Assembly (NCBI GenBank): GCA_016795505.1
Contig: JAEUHH010000060.1
Span: 1 to 59,159 of the forward strand
Length of the DNA: 59,159 bases
Direction: 5' to 3'
Source: Verrucomicrobiales bacterium
GTDB taxonomy: Bacteria; Verrucomicrobiota; Verrucomicrobiia; Verrucomicrobiales; DEV007
Each line of letters starts with the position of its first letter. The stretch's first letter is position 1. Below, in pieces: positions 34,124 to 43,899 of this stretch. The notes under the pieces are model-generated. The model ran no database searches. It worked only from the letters and a program-made list of their open reading frames with translations, and was not told where the DNA came from. The translations under genes were made by a program, and so were the position numbers.

Positions 34124-36703
34124 ATGATTCGTTCGATCCCAGTCGTCCTCCTACTCGTCGGGCTGTGCTCGTTCACCGCCGCGGCGGATTTGCCGCTTTC
34201 ATTCGTGGAAAAGCACTGTCTGGAGTGCCACGACGACCTCACCACGGAGGGCGATTTCCGGGCGGATTTGCTGGGTAAAAGTCTCAGTGATGACGCGAGC
34301 CACAAAGCCTGGAGCCGGGTGCTGGCGCGGGTGCAAAGCGGTGAAATGCCGCCGCCGAAGAAAGAGGAGCGCCCTGGTGAGCCGGAGGTCAACGTAGCGC
34401 TCGTGGCACTGAAAACCGCGTTCCATGAAGAAGCGCTCGCCAAGCATCATGAGTCCGGCCGCGTGCGTCTGCGCCGCCTGAACCGCCTCGAATACGAAAA
34501 CACCGTCCGCGACCTGATCGGCATCGACACGGCGCTGAGGGATCTGTTGCCGGAGGACGACCTGCGCGATGGATTCAACAACCAAACCGCCGCGCTGAGC
34601 ATTTCGCCGGTTCACATCCAACAATACCTGGCGGCGGCGGATCGGGCGCTCGAGGCGGCGAGCGTTCGTCAGGCCCGGCCGGAGACCAAAACGCACCGAT
34701 TTGCCTTCAACCACGAGGCGGAAAAGCCCTGGTCCGCCTATGCCCACAACCGGCTCCAGTGCAATCTCCACGGTGAGAATCTTCACTTTTTCCTCGATAC
34801 CCACATCGAGGTGCCCGTCGCCCTGCGGCAGTTCGATGCGGTCACGCGGGAGACGCCGGGCCGGTATCGCATCCGCATCACGACGGAAGCGCGCGACACG
34901 ACCAATGGCGAAGATCTCATCTACAGTGTGTGGGTCGCCGCGGGCGGTAAGCGGAAGGAACTGCTCGGCCATTTCGACGCGCAGCATAACAAAGAAAGCA
35001 CCATCGAGCTGACCCGCGCCTTCGAACGCGGCGAAACGATCATCATTGCCCCCTACCGCATGGCCAAGGTCCGGATCGATGCCGGCTACAGCGTTTACCT
35101 TCCTGATAAGCAGGAGAAAATCCCCAAGGGCTGGCATTTCATCAACAATCCCAATCCGCCCATCGCCACCGTGGGACCGGCCATCGTGGTGAAGCCCGTG
35201 GAAGTCACCGGGCCGCTGATCGAAAGCTGGCCGCCGGCCGGCCACACCCTGCTCTATGGTGAGGCCTCCGAACTGGCCCCCGCCGCCGAGGTCGCCAAGG
35301 CCGCGCGCGTGCCCGATTCGATCCTGCGTCCGGTGCGGAACTATCGGCCACTCAAGGATACCCTCACCGTCCGACTGCCGGAGGACAAGGCCGAGACCGC
35401 CATCCGCGACACACTCACCCGCTTCGTCAGCCGCGCCTTCCGCCGTCCCGCGACCGCCGGGGAGGTGGATCTCTATCACGCCATCGCCCATGACCGTCTC
35501 GAACAAGGGGAATGCCTCGAAGTCGCCCTCAATGCCGCGCATCGCGCCGTGCTGTGCTCGCCGGACTTTCTCTTTCTCGTCGAGCAGGGGCCGAAGCTGA
35601 CCGGCCACGAGCTGGCCGCGCGTCTCTCCTATTTTCTCTGGCGTACCACGCCGGATGAAGGACTGCGCCAACTGGCAGACAACGGAACCCTGACCCAACC
35701 CGAGATCCTTCGGAAAGAAACGACCCGCCTGATCGCCTCGCCGCGCTTCGAGGCCTTCATCAGCGATCTCCTCGCCCAATGGCTCAACCTGCGCGAGATC
35801 GATGCCACCACGCCGGACCGAGATCTGTTCCCCGAGTATTTCGAGAGCATCCACGACGGCCGGCAGGACGTGCTGTTGCATGATTCGATCGTTCGGGAAA
35901 CCCGCGCCTATTTCCACGATCTTGTGAATCGCGATCTCGGGGCCGCCCTGCTCGTGACGGCACCGCACACCTGGCTCAATCAACGCCTCGCCGAGCACTA
36001 CGACCTGCCGCCGGTGAAAGGCGCCGCCCTGCAGCGGGTGGCGTTGCCGTCCGAGAGCGTGCGCGGCGGCCTGCTTACACAGGCGAGCATCCTGAAAGTC
36101 ACCGCCAACGGGGCGAACACCTCGCCGGTGCTGCGCGGCGCCTGGCTGCTGGAGAGGATCGTCGGCACGCCCGCGCCCCCGCCCCCGCCGAATGCCGGCT
36201 CGATCGAACCCGACACTCGCGGCGCGACGACCATCCGCGAGCAACTCGCCAAGCACCAGAGCGTCAAGTCCTGCGCGGCTTGTCATCAGAAGATCGATCC
36301 GCCTGGCTTTGTCCTCGAAGCCTTCGATCCCATCGGTCGATTTCGCGATTACTACCGCACTACCGAAACCGGTGAGAAGCTCAACGAGGCCCGCGCCTTC
36401 TTTGGCGCCCACTACGGGCACGTCAAATACCTCAAAGGTCCCGCCGTCGACACCCGGAGCGAGCTACCAAGTGGTGAGGAGATCGCCGACATCCGCGCCT
36501 ACAAGGCCGCCCTCGCCGCGCGGCCAGAACTCCTCGCCCGCAGCCTGGTCCGCAAGCTCGCCACCTTCGCCACCGGCGTGAGCGTCGAAGCCGGTGACGA
36601 ACTGGTCGTCGATGCCATTTTGAAAAAAGCCGAGTCGAGCGACTTTGGGGTGCGCACCCTGATCCACGAAGTCGTTCAGAGCGACCTGTTCACCCACAAA
36701 TAA
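34124..36703 (+). CDS. Secreted cytochrome of the DUF1587-DUF1592-DUF1588-DUF1585 type
   Basis: An 859-aa secreted protein: signal (1-20), heme motif CLECH at 32-36, MPPPKK segment, DUF1587 region (RVRLRRLNRLEYENTVRDLIG), a long beta-rich middle, DUF1592/DUF1595 (AALSYFLWRTTPDEGL-type, here ARLSYFLWRTTPDEGL), DUF1588 (SILKVTANGANTSPVLRGAWLLE), a second heme motif CAACH near residue 717 in KSCAACHQKIDPPGFVLEAFD, and DUF1585 at the C-terminus. Family members accompany DUF1552 proteins, as here. The ATG at 34124 gives the signal peptide; a TTG 39 bases earlier is less likely. Substrate unknown. Confidence 0.92.
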   Translation: MIRSIPVVLLLVGLCSFTAAADLPLSFVEKHCLECHDDLTTEGDFRADLLGKSLSDDASHKAWSRVLARVQSGEMPPPKKEERPGEPEVNVALVALKTAFHEEALAKHHESGRVRLRRLNRLEYENTVRDLIGIDTALRDLLPEDDLRDGFNNQTAALSISPVHIQQYLAAADRALEAASVRQARPETKTHRFAFNHEAEKPWSAYAHNRLQCNLHGENLHFFLDTHIEVPVALRQFDAVTRETPGRYRIRITTEARDTTNGEDLIYSVWVAAGGKRKELLGHFDAQHNKESTIELTRAFERGETIIIAPYRMAKVRIDAGYSVYLPDKQEKIPKGWHFINNPNPPIATVGPAIVVKPVEVTGPLIESWPPAGHTLLYGEASELAPAAEVAKAARVPDSILRPVRNYRPLKDTLTVRLPEDKAETAIRDTLTRFVSRAFRRPATAGEVDLYHAIAHDRLEQGECLEVALNAAHRAVLCSPDFLFLVEQGPKLTGHELAARLSYFLWRTTPDEGLRQLADNGTLTQPEILRKETTRLIASPRFEAFISDLLAQWLNLREIDATTPDRDLFPEYFESIHDGRQDVLLHDSIVRETRAYFHDLVNRDLGAALLVTAPHTWLNQRLAEHYDLPPVKGAALQRVALPSESVRGGLLTQASILKVTANGANTSPVLRGAWLLERIVGTPAPPPPPNAGSIEPDTRGATTIREQLAKHQSVKSCAACHQKIDPPGFVLEAFDPIGRFRDYYRTTETGEKLNEARAFFGAHYGHVKYLKGPAVDTRSELPSGEEIADIRAYKAALAARPELLARSLVRKLATFATGVSVEAGDELVVDAILKKAESSDFGVRTLIHEVVQSDLFTHK

Positions 36704-36710
36704 ACCGCCG

Positions 36711-38021
36711 ATGAAACCCCTCCCCCGCCGTCTCTTTCTGCGTAACTCCGGCATCGCGATTGGCCTGCCGATGCTCGAGTCCATGATGCCGTCGCGACTT
36801 CAAGCCGCCGCCGCGCCACCGCGCCGCATGGTCTGCATCGGCGTGCCCTTCGGCTTCGATCCCGCGGTCTTCGTTCCCGTGACCGCCGGTCGCGACTACG
36901 AGTTGCCCACTCACCTCAGCCATCTCGCGGCCTTCCGCGATGACTTCACGGTGATCACCGGCCTGAGCCATCCCAACACCGGCGGTGGCGGGCACAAGGC
37001 GGAGGCCGTCATGCTCACCGGGGCGCCTTATCCCGACTACTCCCACAACCTGAAGAACACCATCTCGGTGGACCAGGCCTTTGCCGCCGCGAACCGGGGA
37101 GAGACCCGCTACGAGAGCTTCGCCCTGACGACGCAAGGTCAGTCGCTGTCCGTCACCGCCAACGGCGTCGCCATTCCCGCCATTGGCCAGCCCTCGGCGG
37201 TGTTCAAGAAGCTCTTCCTCGCCGCCACCCCCGCCGAGATGGACGCCGAAATGCGCCGCATCGACGAGGGCCGCAGCATGCTCGATTTCGTCGGCGAGCG
37301 CGCCAAAAGCCTGAACCGCCAGATCAGCAGTGCCGACCGCCAGCGCGTCGAGGAATACTCCGAATCCGTCCGCGATGTGGAGCGACAGTTGCAGATGGCC
37401 CGCGAGTGGGTGAATCGCCCCAAGCCCAAGGCCATCGGGAGCGAACCGAAGGACATCGCCGACAACCAGCAGCAGAAGGCGAAGTTTCAGCTCATGATCG
37501 ACATGATCCATCTCGCCCTGGTCACCGACTCGACCCGCGCCGTGAGTCTGATGACCTTCGGCATGCACCACGACCTGTCCCATCACGGCAAGGAACCGAA
37601 GAAGCTCGCCGCCTGCCGTCAGGTCGAGGTGGAGTTGCTCCAGGCCTTCGCCGGCCTGCTTGGCAAACTCAAAAGCGCCCGCGAAGGCGGCTCCACTCTG
37701 CTCGATTCCACCATGGTCATGATGACCAGCAACCTGCGTGACGGCAACACCCACTGGACCTACAACCTGCCCGCCATCCTCGCTGGCGGCGGCTTTCGAC
37801 ACGGCCAGCACCTCGCCTTCAACCGTCCCTATCTGGACGAAGTGAAGCAGGAGATCGCGGCGAACGCCGAGGGGAAAAAGGCCAACCCCGAGAAGAAGAT
37901 CCCGCTGATGGGTCAGGATCAGCAACCGCTCTGCAACCTCTACACCTCCATGCTGCAAAAGGGCGGCGTCGAGATTGAGCGCTTCAGCACCGCAACCGGC
38001 CCGTTGGAGGGGCTGGCGTGA
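36711..38021 (+). CDS. DUF1552 secreted protein
   Basis: A 436-aa product with a Tat-type signal (PRRLFLRNSGIAIGLPMLESM). Conserved phrases are RMVCIGVPFGFDPAVFVP, FTVITGLSHPNTGGGGHKAE, SVDQAFA, VMMTSNLRDGNTHWTYNLPAILAGGGFRHGQH and NLYTSMLQKGG. DUF1552 is the usual partner of DUF1592-type cytochromes and is distantly like DUF1501. It starts 7 bases after the upstream stop, so the two genes form an operon. Function unknown. Confidence 0.92.
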   Translation: MKPLPRRLFLRNSGIAIGLPMLESMMPSRLQAAAAPPRRMVCIGVPFGFDPAVFVPVTAGRDYELPTHLSHLAAFRDDFTVITGLSHPNTGGGGHKAEAVMLTGAPYPDYSHNLKNTISVDQAFAAANRGETRYESFALTTQGQSLSVTANGVAIPAIGQPSAVFKKLFLAATPAEMDAEMRRIDEGRSMLDFVGERAKSLNRQISSADRQRVEEYSESVRDVERQLQMAREWVNRPKPKAIGSEPKDIADNQQQKAKFQLMIDMIHLALVTDSTRAVSLMTFGMHHDLSHHGKEPKKLAACRQVEVELLQAFAGLLGKLKSAREGGSTLLDSTMVMMTSNLRDGNTHWTYNLPAILAGGGFRHGQHLAFNRPYLDEVKQEIAANAEGKKANPEKKIPLMGQDQQPLCNLYTSMLQKGGVEIERFSTATGPLEGLA

Positions 38022-38043
38022 CCGGCGTTCGCTCCGAGATTCC

Positions 38044-38084
38044 GATCAAACAGGGTAGGATCGGAGATGAAACAGGGTTGCATC
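38044..38084. repeat. GATC-bracketed 22-bp-period repeat, locus 5
   Basis: Two units, GATCAAACAGGGTAGGATC (38044-38062) and GATGAAACAGGGTTGCATC (38066-38084), separated by GGA, just past the DUF1552 stop. Confidence 0.85.
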
Positions 38085-38113
38085 GGATCAATCCGTGATG
38101 GATTGCCGGGAAC

Positions 38114-38213
38114 TCAGGACAACACCGGTTTCACCACATGCCCATGGACATCCGTGAGCCGTCGATCCACTCCGTTTGTCCGCACCGAGAGCCGTTCGTG
38201 GTCGATGCCCAGT
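38114..38213 (-). pseudogene. 3' remnant of a DUF1501 gene
   Basis: Read on the minus strand it encodes [19 protein letters not shown], then [13 protein letters not shown] and a stop, identical in protein to the end of the DUF1501 gene at 43900-45333, with roughly 90% DNA identity. The match also continues about 20 bases beyond the stop. No upstream part of the gene is present. Homology stops just before the giant DUF6288-like gene. Confidence 0.8.
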
Positions 38214-38277
38214 ACTATCATTTTTTCGTCCTTTAAAAATTCGAGTCTGGGGCCGAACAAGCTTTCCAGCGGCAAAC

Positions 38278-41200
38278 TCAAGGCTGCGTGACTCGCAGGC
38301 GCATGAAGCGGCGGTTCGAATTGGTCAAGACCTGCGTATCACGGACTTGCAGCGTGGTGTGGGTATTTTGCAGGATCAGAGTCTCGGTGGTGTTCCAGTG
38401 GATGAGATCGCTGCTGACTTCGACGCTGTAGAGCACATCGGTGGCGTTCGGGTTTCTGGTGATCGTGAGGCGGAGATATTGGTCGCTGTCGAGATCGTTG
38501 ACGATGCGCTGGGCGAGCGGCGTGGCGACATTGGGATTCAGGCCCAGGGCATACTCCATGAGATTCTCCACTCCGTCGTTGTCGCCGTCAGGTGAGGGAC
38601 CGGAGACGTTTTGATTGGCGAGGTTCGCGGGCGTGAAGTGGTCCGCCCGCCATTCCTGCCACGGCGTGGGCGGGGTGGCGATGAGCGCGATGTCGGCATC
38701 GCTGAGCACGCGGTTGTAGAGGCGCACGTCGTCGATCGCGCCGCCGAACCACTCGCTACTGATGTGGGCGGCTCCGATGCGCCAGACGCCGGTCGGCGTG
38801 CTGAGCGAGGAACTGGCCAGGCTCTGCACACGGACACCGTTCACATAAAACTTCGCCCCATTGGCCTCTCCAGGCGTGAAACTGACCGCGACGTGCGTCC
38901 AGGTGCCGCCTGTGAACATGCCGGAGTTGGTGTCGTGATCCGAAACGCCAAAGGCGGTGAAGCGCAGGCGCGATCCACTCGTGCGGAAGGCCGCGGTGCT
39001 GCCGAAGCTGAAGATGGTGTCAACGCCGCTGGCATTCGTGGGATTGATCCACGCGGCGATGGTGAAGGCGGGCGGAATCGGCTTGCCCGGGGCCGTCACG
39101 GCCATCTGGCTGCTGCTGGCGATGGAAATGCCGCTGCCTGCCCTGCCCGGCGTCCAATTCGTGCCGCTGGTGAGCGTGGCATTATGTCCATTGCCCGTGC
39201 TGTCCGCGGCGGTGGTGCCGATGTTCTCATTGAAGCGCCACCACGCGAGCAGGCCATCCCACGGCGTGGCCACGGTGACGTTTACGGTGGCAGTGGAGGT
39301 CAAGTTCAGGCCGTTTCGCACGATGTAGGTGAAGCTGTCGCTCCCGACGAAGCCTGCATTCGACGTGTAGGTGATCTTGCGGCCGCTGAAGGTCACGCCG
39401 CCATTCGCGGGCTGCGTGACGGCACTGATGACCAGCGTGGCATTGCTGGCATCGAGATCATTCGCGAGCACATCCAGCGTCACGGGCGCGAGAGCTTCCG
39501 CGTTGATCGTATCCCCGACGGCAAAAGGCGGCGCGGTGGTGGCGTCCGGCACATTGCCGCCGGTGATGTGCTGCAAATTGCCTGGAGGAATGAGTCCCGT
39601 GCCATTGGTGGGCACGGAATCGCCTTCTTTCTGCCAGGTGAAGGCCGCGTGATCCCCACCGCCGGCTTCGGCATGCAGAAACTCGACGTAGTACCGCCTC
39701 CCCGCCTCGAGTGAGATCCACCCGGAGGGCGGGCGTGAGGACCAACTCATCTCGCCGGTGTAGCTGGTGATGCTGTGGATGAGCTGCTTGTGGCTCTCGT
39801 ACTCCGTCGGGCTCAAAAAGAGACGTGTCTGGTCATCGGCGGCGGCGAAGAAGCGATAGCGCCCACTCGTGCTCGGGATGAGCCAGCCGGTCCAGCGTTG
39901 ACCATAATCATCACCGAAACTGCTCGTGTGCGGTTCGGTCAAAACACTGCTGCTCGTCGAAAGCAGCGGATAGCTGGGATGCGCGAGCAGCGAATCAATG
40001 GTACCGCCGCTGACACCGGTGAAGACCTCCTGCCACAGCCCGCCATTCGTGACGACGCCGATGCCATTGATCGTGATTGTGGCCGCATTTGTCGTCAGCA
40101 CCGTGCTGCCATCGGTAAAGACGCAGTCCCAAGTGCCCGCAAGCCGTGCGCCGATGTTGTTCAACGTCAGCGTCGGCGTGGTCTGCGGCGACCCGAAGTT
40201 CGTGCCGTTCAAGCGCCACTGATAGAGTGCCAAATCGCTGCCGCGGGTGGTGAAGGTAAGACTCACATTGTCGCCGAGATTTGCCACCACTGGCTGCGGC
40301 TGCGTGAGGATGCTCGGCGTGGTCGCGACCGGCAGCTCACGTGCGATGTGGGGCGCTCCGATGACGGTGATGGTCGCATTGGACGGTGTGGTCCACGCGA
40401 TGGCGAGATGATCGCTGCCGGTTCCTTCCTTGTGCAAGGCCTGCAAATAATACTGCTGGCCCGCGGTGAGCGAAATCGCGGCGCTCTGCTGGCTGGAGTA
40501 TTTGTTCCACTGATACTGAGTCGTCGAGCCGCTCACGGATGCGATCTGCACTGCGCCAACCGCACCCGATCCACTGGCATTGAATCGCAGTGACGACGAT
40601 TCATTGGAGGCGATGTAGAAACGATAGGTCCCCGTCTCGGGTGCGACGATGGTCGTCGTGATCGTGGCACCATAGTTGTCGCCTGAATACGTTCCTTCCA
40701 ACGAGCTGAGCACGCTCGTCTGCGCGGGCGAGTTCGGATAGCTCGGCGCATTCGTCAAACCGGCCACGGTGGAACCGCTGATGCCGGTATAGACCCTGTA
40801 GTCCGCCTCACCAGCCGCGTAGCCTGCGGGCACGCTGGGCATGACCTCGATGTCGATGAGTTCGCTGGTGCTCAGACCACCGGCGCTCGCATCGAGCTTC
40901 AGACGATAAGTGCCGGCCCGGGGAAATGTCGCCGTCGTGCTCAAAGAAGCTGAGTTGGAAAAAATGCCGCTCGTCACCGGCCCGCTCACCACAGTCCACG
41001 CAGCGGTGATCTGCGCGGGATCGATTACTTCGCCGCTCGCATTCACCAAATCGACGGTGAAAACCTCCGAATTGCCTGTGATGCGGCGTTTCCGTGCGGC
41101 GGGTGTGGGCCACTCCAGCAGCGGCGTCTTAAACCGGGCAAAAACTCGGTTCGTGTCATACCCCGGCACATGCGGCAGGCCGCCGAGCGCCACGCTGCGT

Positions 41201-42846
41201 GGCAGGGCATTGTTCACCAGCACGACGAGCGACTCGTCCTGGTACGCATCGCCCCAGGGTCTGCCGCGGAAGTATTGCAAACTGCCATCCGGCTGGCGCA
41301 TGAAGTTCGCGTAGAACTTCCAGTTGTCCCAAAAGTAGCGCTGGTCGCGATCGCTGAACCACGGCATCACCAGCGCGGTGAAAAGACCACCACCCATGTT
41401 ATAGGCATGCGCGTTGAGATGCCGGTTGTGGGCCGCGATGATGTAGTTCGCGTGCAGATCCATCACCGCCTGATCCGCCGCTGGTGGCGAGGTGCTGCCA
41501 TGATACACCTTCATCCCAAGCAGCGTCGCCGGGGTGCGGCCGCCCGCGTCATACTCGGCGCCCGTCACACTCGCGTAGGCGACATACCCCGAGCTGCCCG
41601 TGGACCGCGTGAGGCAGTCCCACTGTATCCAAAACTTCTGATCCAGGGAGAAGTCGTAGTAAAAGGGATTGTTTGACCCGTCCGCGGTGATGATCTTCGT
41701 CAGCGGAGCGCTCGTCACATTGTCGATGTGCGGCAGCGAGCGGTTGTCCTGCGCCCCGCGCGGCAGGATGATCGTCGCGGGCAGCGCGGGCGAAATGTTG
41801 GAAGGCACCGTGTCACCTGGATTGAGCGTGTGGCCGAAGTAGTGGCCGTCTTTCGGGCGCTCTGTCATGTCGACTCCGGCGCGCTTGGCCATGGCCAAAC
41901 CATTGAAAAGATGAAGTCCGGCCATGTTGATGCCCACATACCACTGATGCGTGTAGTCCCCTGTCACACCACCATGCCCCGTCGCGCCGCGTGTGACTTC
42001 ATAAGAAAGGTTCGCTGTGCCGCCATTCGCCGGTTGCGCCCAGTTCTGAATCCGGTTTGCCATCATCACCGCCGCGCGTTGCAGCACCGTTTGATAAGTC
42101 GCCTGCTCGCCGGTCTTCGCCACATACTCGGAGAGAAACATCACCGCCTGCCCGAGCGACCAGTTCTCCAGCCCCGTGCCCACGTAGTTCGGATTCGCCG
42201 TGCCATCCAAGTATTTATCCTCCACCGGCGTAAGCTGGCTGTTGTTGATCAGGTTGATGGCCCAGTCGCGCAGCTTGTTCACCGACAGCCGATACGGCTT
42301 CGCACCCGTCGTATCATTCCAGTTCGGATGCCCGAGCAGCGACAGCCCCACAAAGCCCGTCGGATGCCCCAGATCGCCATCTGCGTCCGCCATCACGCGG
42401 GCGTGAAGCTGCGCGCAGGCATACTCGTACGTTGCCGCATACTTTGCGCTCGTCAGCGGATACACCGGGTCCAGCGCCCCCATCACCGGCAGATTCACGG
42501 TCACCGTGATGATGCCCGTGCCACTGCGCAGCACCTTCAGCGGCAGCACGCCGTCATTTGACTCCGCGTGCTCAATGGCATCCCCGAGCTGCCGCACCAC
42601 ACCTTCAAAATCACTGCCCAGCACGCCAAAATCCCGGCCGAAGGCCCCCAGAATGAAATCATTCACCTGCAAGCCAGCCGTCTTTCCCGGCGCGCCATTT
42701 GTCAGCTCCGATACACGCACAAAGCTCTCCCCCGTCCACAACCGCATCTTCCCCCCGATCGGCCCGAGAGGCCAAGAGAAGCCCGTTTCCTCCGCCGCAG
42801 GAAGCAGCGAGGTGAATAGGAAGAGAATGAGCAGAATGTGCTTCAT
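38278..42846 (-). CDS. Giant secreted DUF6288-like protein with PA14, Ig and LamG domains
   Basis: A 1522-aa secreted protein. After the signal (1-17): a PDZ-like domain (about 20-115, [22 protein letters not shown]); an alpha-barrel of six-hairpin glycosidase character (about 120-600, [19 protein letters not shown]), as in DUF6288; a PA14-like domain (about 677-825); an Ig-like domain (about 845-930); a second PA14-like domain (about 934-1080); a cadherin-like domain (about 1105-1190); LamG (about 1194-1385); and a C-terminal [19 protein letters not shown] module followed by a beta-rich tail ending [11 protein letters not shown]. It probably binds and acts on a polysaccharide outside the cell. 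The start overlaps the YdjY-domain gene stop by 4 bases. GC is visibly lower than in neighbours. Confidence 0.88.
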   Translation of the reverse strand: MKHILLILFLFTSLLPAAEETGFSWPLGPIGGKMRLWTGESFVRVSELTNGAPGKTAGLQVNDFILGAFGRDFGVLGSDFEGVVRQLGDAIEHAESNDGVLPLKVLRSGTGIITVTVNLPVMGALDPVYPLTSAKYAATYEYACAQLHARVMADADGDLGHPTGFVGLSLLGHPNWNDTTGAKPYRLSVNKLRDWAINLINNSQLTPVEDKYLDGTANPNYVGTGLENWSLGQAVMFLSEYVAKTGEQATYQTVLQRAAVMMANRIQNWAQPANGGTANLSYEVTRGATGHGGVTGDYTHQWYVGINMAGLHLFNGLAMAKRAGVDMTERPKDGHYFGHTLNPGDTVPSNISPALPATIILPRGAQDNRSLPHIDNVTSAPLTKIITADGSNNPFYYDFSLDQKFWIQWDCLTRSTGSSGYVAYASVTGAEYDAGGRTPATLLGMKVYHGSTSPPAADQAVMDLHANYIIAAHNRHLNAHAYNMGGGLFTALVMPWFSDRDQRYFWDNWKFYANFMRQPDGSLQYFRGRPWGDAYQDESLVVLVNNALPRSVALGGLPHVPGYDTNRVFARFKTPLLEWPTPAARKRRITGNSEVFTVDLVNASGEVIDPAQITAAWTVVSGPVTSGIFSNSASLSTTATFPRAGTYRLKLDASAGGLSTSELIDIEVMPSVPAGYAAGEADYRVYTGISGSTVAGLTNAPSYPNSPAQTSVLSSLEGTYSGDNYGATITTTIVAPETGTYRFYIASNESSSLRFNASGSGAVGAVQIASVSGSTTQYQWNKYSSQQSAAISLTAGQQYYLQALHKEGTGSDHLAIAWTTPSNATITVIGAPHIARELPVATTPSILTQPQPVVANLGDNVSLTFTTRGSDLALYQWRLNGTNFGSPQTTPTLTLNNIGARLAGTWDCVFTDGSTVLTTNAATITINGIGVVTNGGLWQEVFTGVSGGTIDSLLAHPSYPLLSTSSSVLTEPHTSSFGDDYGQRWTGWLIPSTSGRYRFFAAADDQTRLFLSPTEYESHKQLIHSITSYTGEMSWSSRPPSGWISLEAGRRYYVEFLHAEAGGGDHAAFTWQKEGDSVPTNGTGLIPPGNLQHITGGNVPDATTAPPFAVGDTINAEALAPVTLDVLANDLDASNATLVISAVTQPANGGVTFSGRKITYTSNAGFVGSDSFTYIVRNGLNLTSTATVNVTVATPWDGLLAWWRFNENIGTTAADSTGNGHNATLTSGTNWTPGRAGSGISIASSSQMAVTAPGKPIPPAFTIAAWINPTNASGVDTIFSFGSTAAFRTSGSRLRFTAFGVSDHDTNSGMFTGGTWTHVAVSFTPGEANGAKFYVNGVRVQSLASSSLSTPTGVWRIGAAHISSEWFGGAIDDVRLYNRVLSDADIALIATPPTPWQEWRADHFTPANLANQNVSGPSPDGDNDGVENLMEYALGLNPNVATPLAQRIVNDLDSDQYLRLTITRNPNATDVLYSVEVSSDLIHWNTTETLILQNTHTTLQVRDTQVLTNSNRRFMRLRVTQP

Positions 42847-43589
42847 GGCTGGTTGGGAAACACCATCACAATGGTCACCTGAACCCCGTCAGGCGGCAAT
42901 TTGGCCGTTTGGGCAAAAAACACATCATCCCTCATCAGCGCACCCGCTGCGGGATGATTCACCAGAGCCGACGGATCATTCAGCAGCGCCACCAGCGAAC
43001 CCTCGCGCGATGCCGCAAAGCCTCCGTGGATGAAAACCGACCCATTGTAGTGCCACACGGCATCTAGCGAGCCATCCTTCACGCCGATCAGTTCATGCAG
43101 CGGCACTTTGGCCTCACCACCATGCTTGCGCCACGTGACCTCGATCTTGGGCGACTGACCGTCCCCATCCAGTAGCAAAGCCGCCACGTGCACATCCTGA
43201 ATCGCCGCCGCGGTCGAAAACAGCGCCTCATGTGTTTTGCCGGACTCATGCACGAGCGCGTATTCGAGCGCCCGCTCCTTTTCAGCCACCATGGCAGGAA
43301 ACGAGATCGTGCGCTTCCGCTTGTTCAGCCTCACCGACCCGATTTGCAGTTCATCCGGCCCCAGTTCACGAATGTAGCCCTGCGCCGCGCTTTTCAGCTC
43401 CTCGGCACTCGCCGGCCCTCCCGCTGGCGGAGCGCCTTGCGGCGTGAATTTTCCACTCGGAGCCACTTCTCCGCCTTCGACGGCCTTCTCGGTCTCTGGC
43501 GGCGTCGTGTCGCGTCGAAACCACGCAAACCCGCCCACGCACACAAGTGCGAGGGAAACAGGCCAGAACAGCTTGCGGCGGACGGACAT
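42843..43589 (-). CDS. YdjY-domain membrane-anchored protein
   Basis: A 248-aa product: one N-terminal hydrophobic helix (FWPVSLALVCVGGFAWF), a Pro/Gly-rich linker, then a YdjY-like domain (VRLNKRKRTISFPAMVAEKE, LEYALVHESGKTHEALFSTAAAIQDVHVAALLL, VHVAALLLDGDGQS-type segment). YdjY is a poorly characterised periplasmic family often near ferredoxin-type or cytochrome genes. Here it is coupled by ATGA to the giant downstream gene, so the two are probably made together. Confidence 0.82.
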   Translation of the reverse strand: MSVRRKLFWPVSLALVCVGGFAWFRRDTTPPETEKAVEGGEVAPSGKFTPQGAPPAGGPASAEELKSAAQGYIRELGPDELQIGSVRLNKRKRTISFPAMVAEKERALEYALVHESGKTHEALFSTAAAIQDVHVAALLLDGDGQSPKIEVTWRKHGGEAKVPLHELIGVKDGSLDAVWHYNGSVFIHGGFAASREGSLVALLNDPSALVNHPAAGALMRDDVFFAQTAKLPPDGVQVTIVMVFPNQP

Positions 43590-43643
43590 GATGGGGGGAA
43601 GCCGTCATTCTAACCGAAACGCGTTATTTGCGCCAGCTTTGTG

Positions 43644-43746
43644 TCACAGCCCCAGCACCTTGAGCCGTACGAAGCGTCTGCCGGTGCAGGTGAAGGTTTG
43701 GGTGATGTGGTAGCCAATTTCGGTGTTCCGGTTGCCGGTGTGGGTT
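43644..43746 (-). pseudogene. C-terminal remnant of a secreted protein gene
   Basis: On the minus strand one frame reads HTGNRNTEIGYHITQTFTC, then TGRRFVRLKVLGL and a stop at 43644-43646. This resembles the very end of large exported Verrucomicrobial proteins, including the [11 protein letters not shown] ending of the 1522-aa gene. No further part of the gene is present. Moderate confidence as it is short. Confidence 0.4.
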
Positions 43747-43774
43747 GCACAAGGATTCCACATCCAGTTCTAAG

Positions 43775-43830
43775 CCACGTGGGACTGGCATCCTGCCAGT
43801 CATCAACCGGCGAGACGGCGGTTCCACGTG
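43775..43830. repeat. Palindromic intergenic repeat (ACTGGCA-TCC-TGCCAGT)
   Basis: A perfect 7-bp inverted repeat at 43784-43800 lies within a larger unit bounded by CCACGTG-like ends (CCACGTGG and TTCCACGTG). No coding content. It looks like one of the dispersed palindromic repeats common in this phylum. Confidence 0.55.
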
Positions 43831-43899
43831 CCAAACACAAGTCTTGCCCCCGTGCCCTTCGGGTATGGTCGGAACCATCCGCAATCAATTGCCGTGAAA

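Noticed and set aside
34199-36421. 740-codon minus-strand open frame inside the DUF1592-type cytochrome gene
   Set aside because: The plus strand encodes heme motifs and all expected DUF domains; the antisense frame has none.
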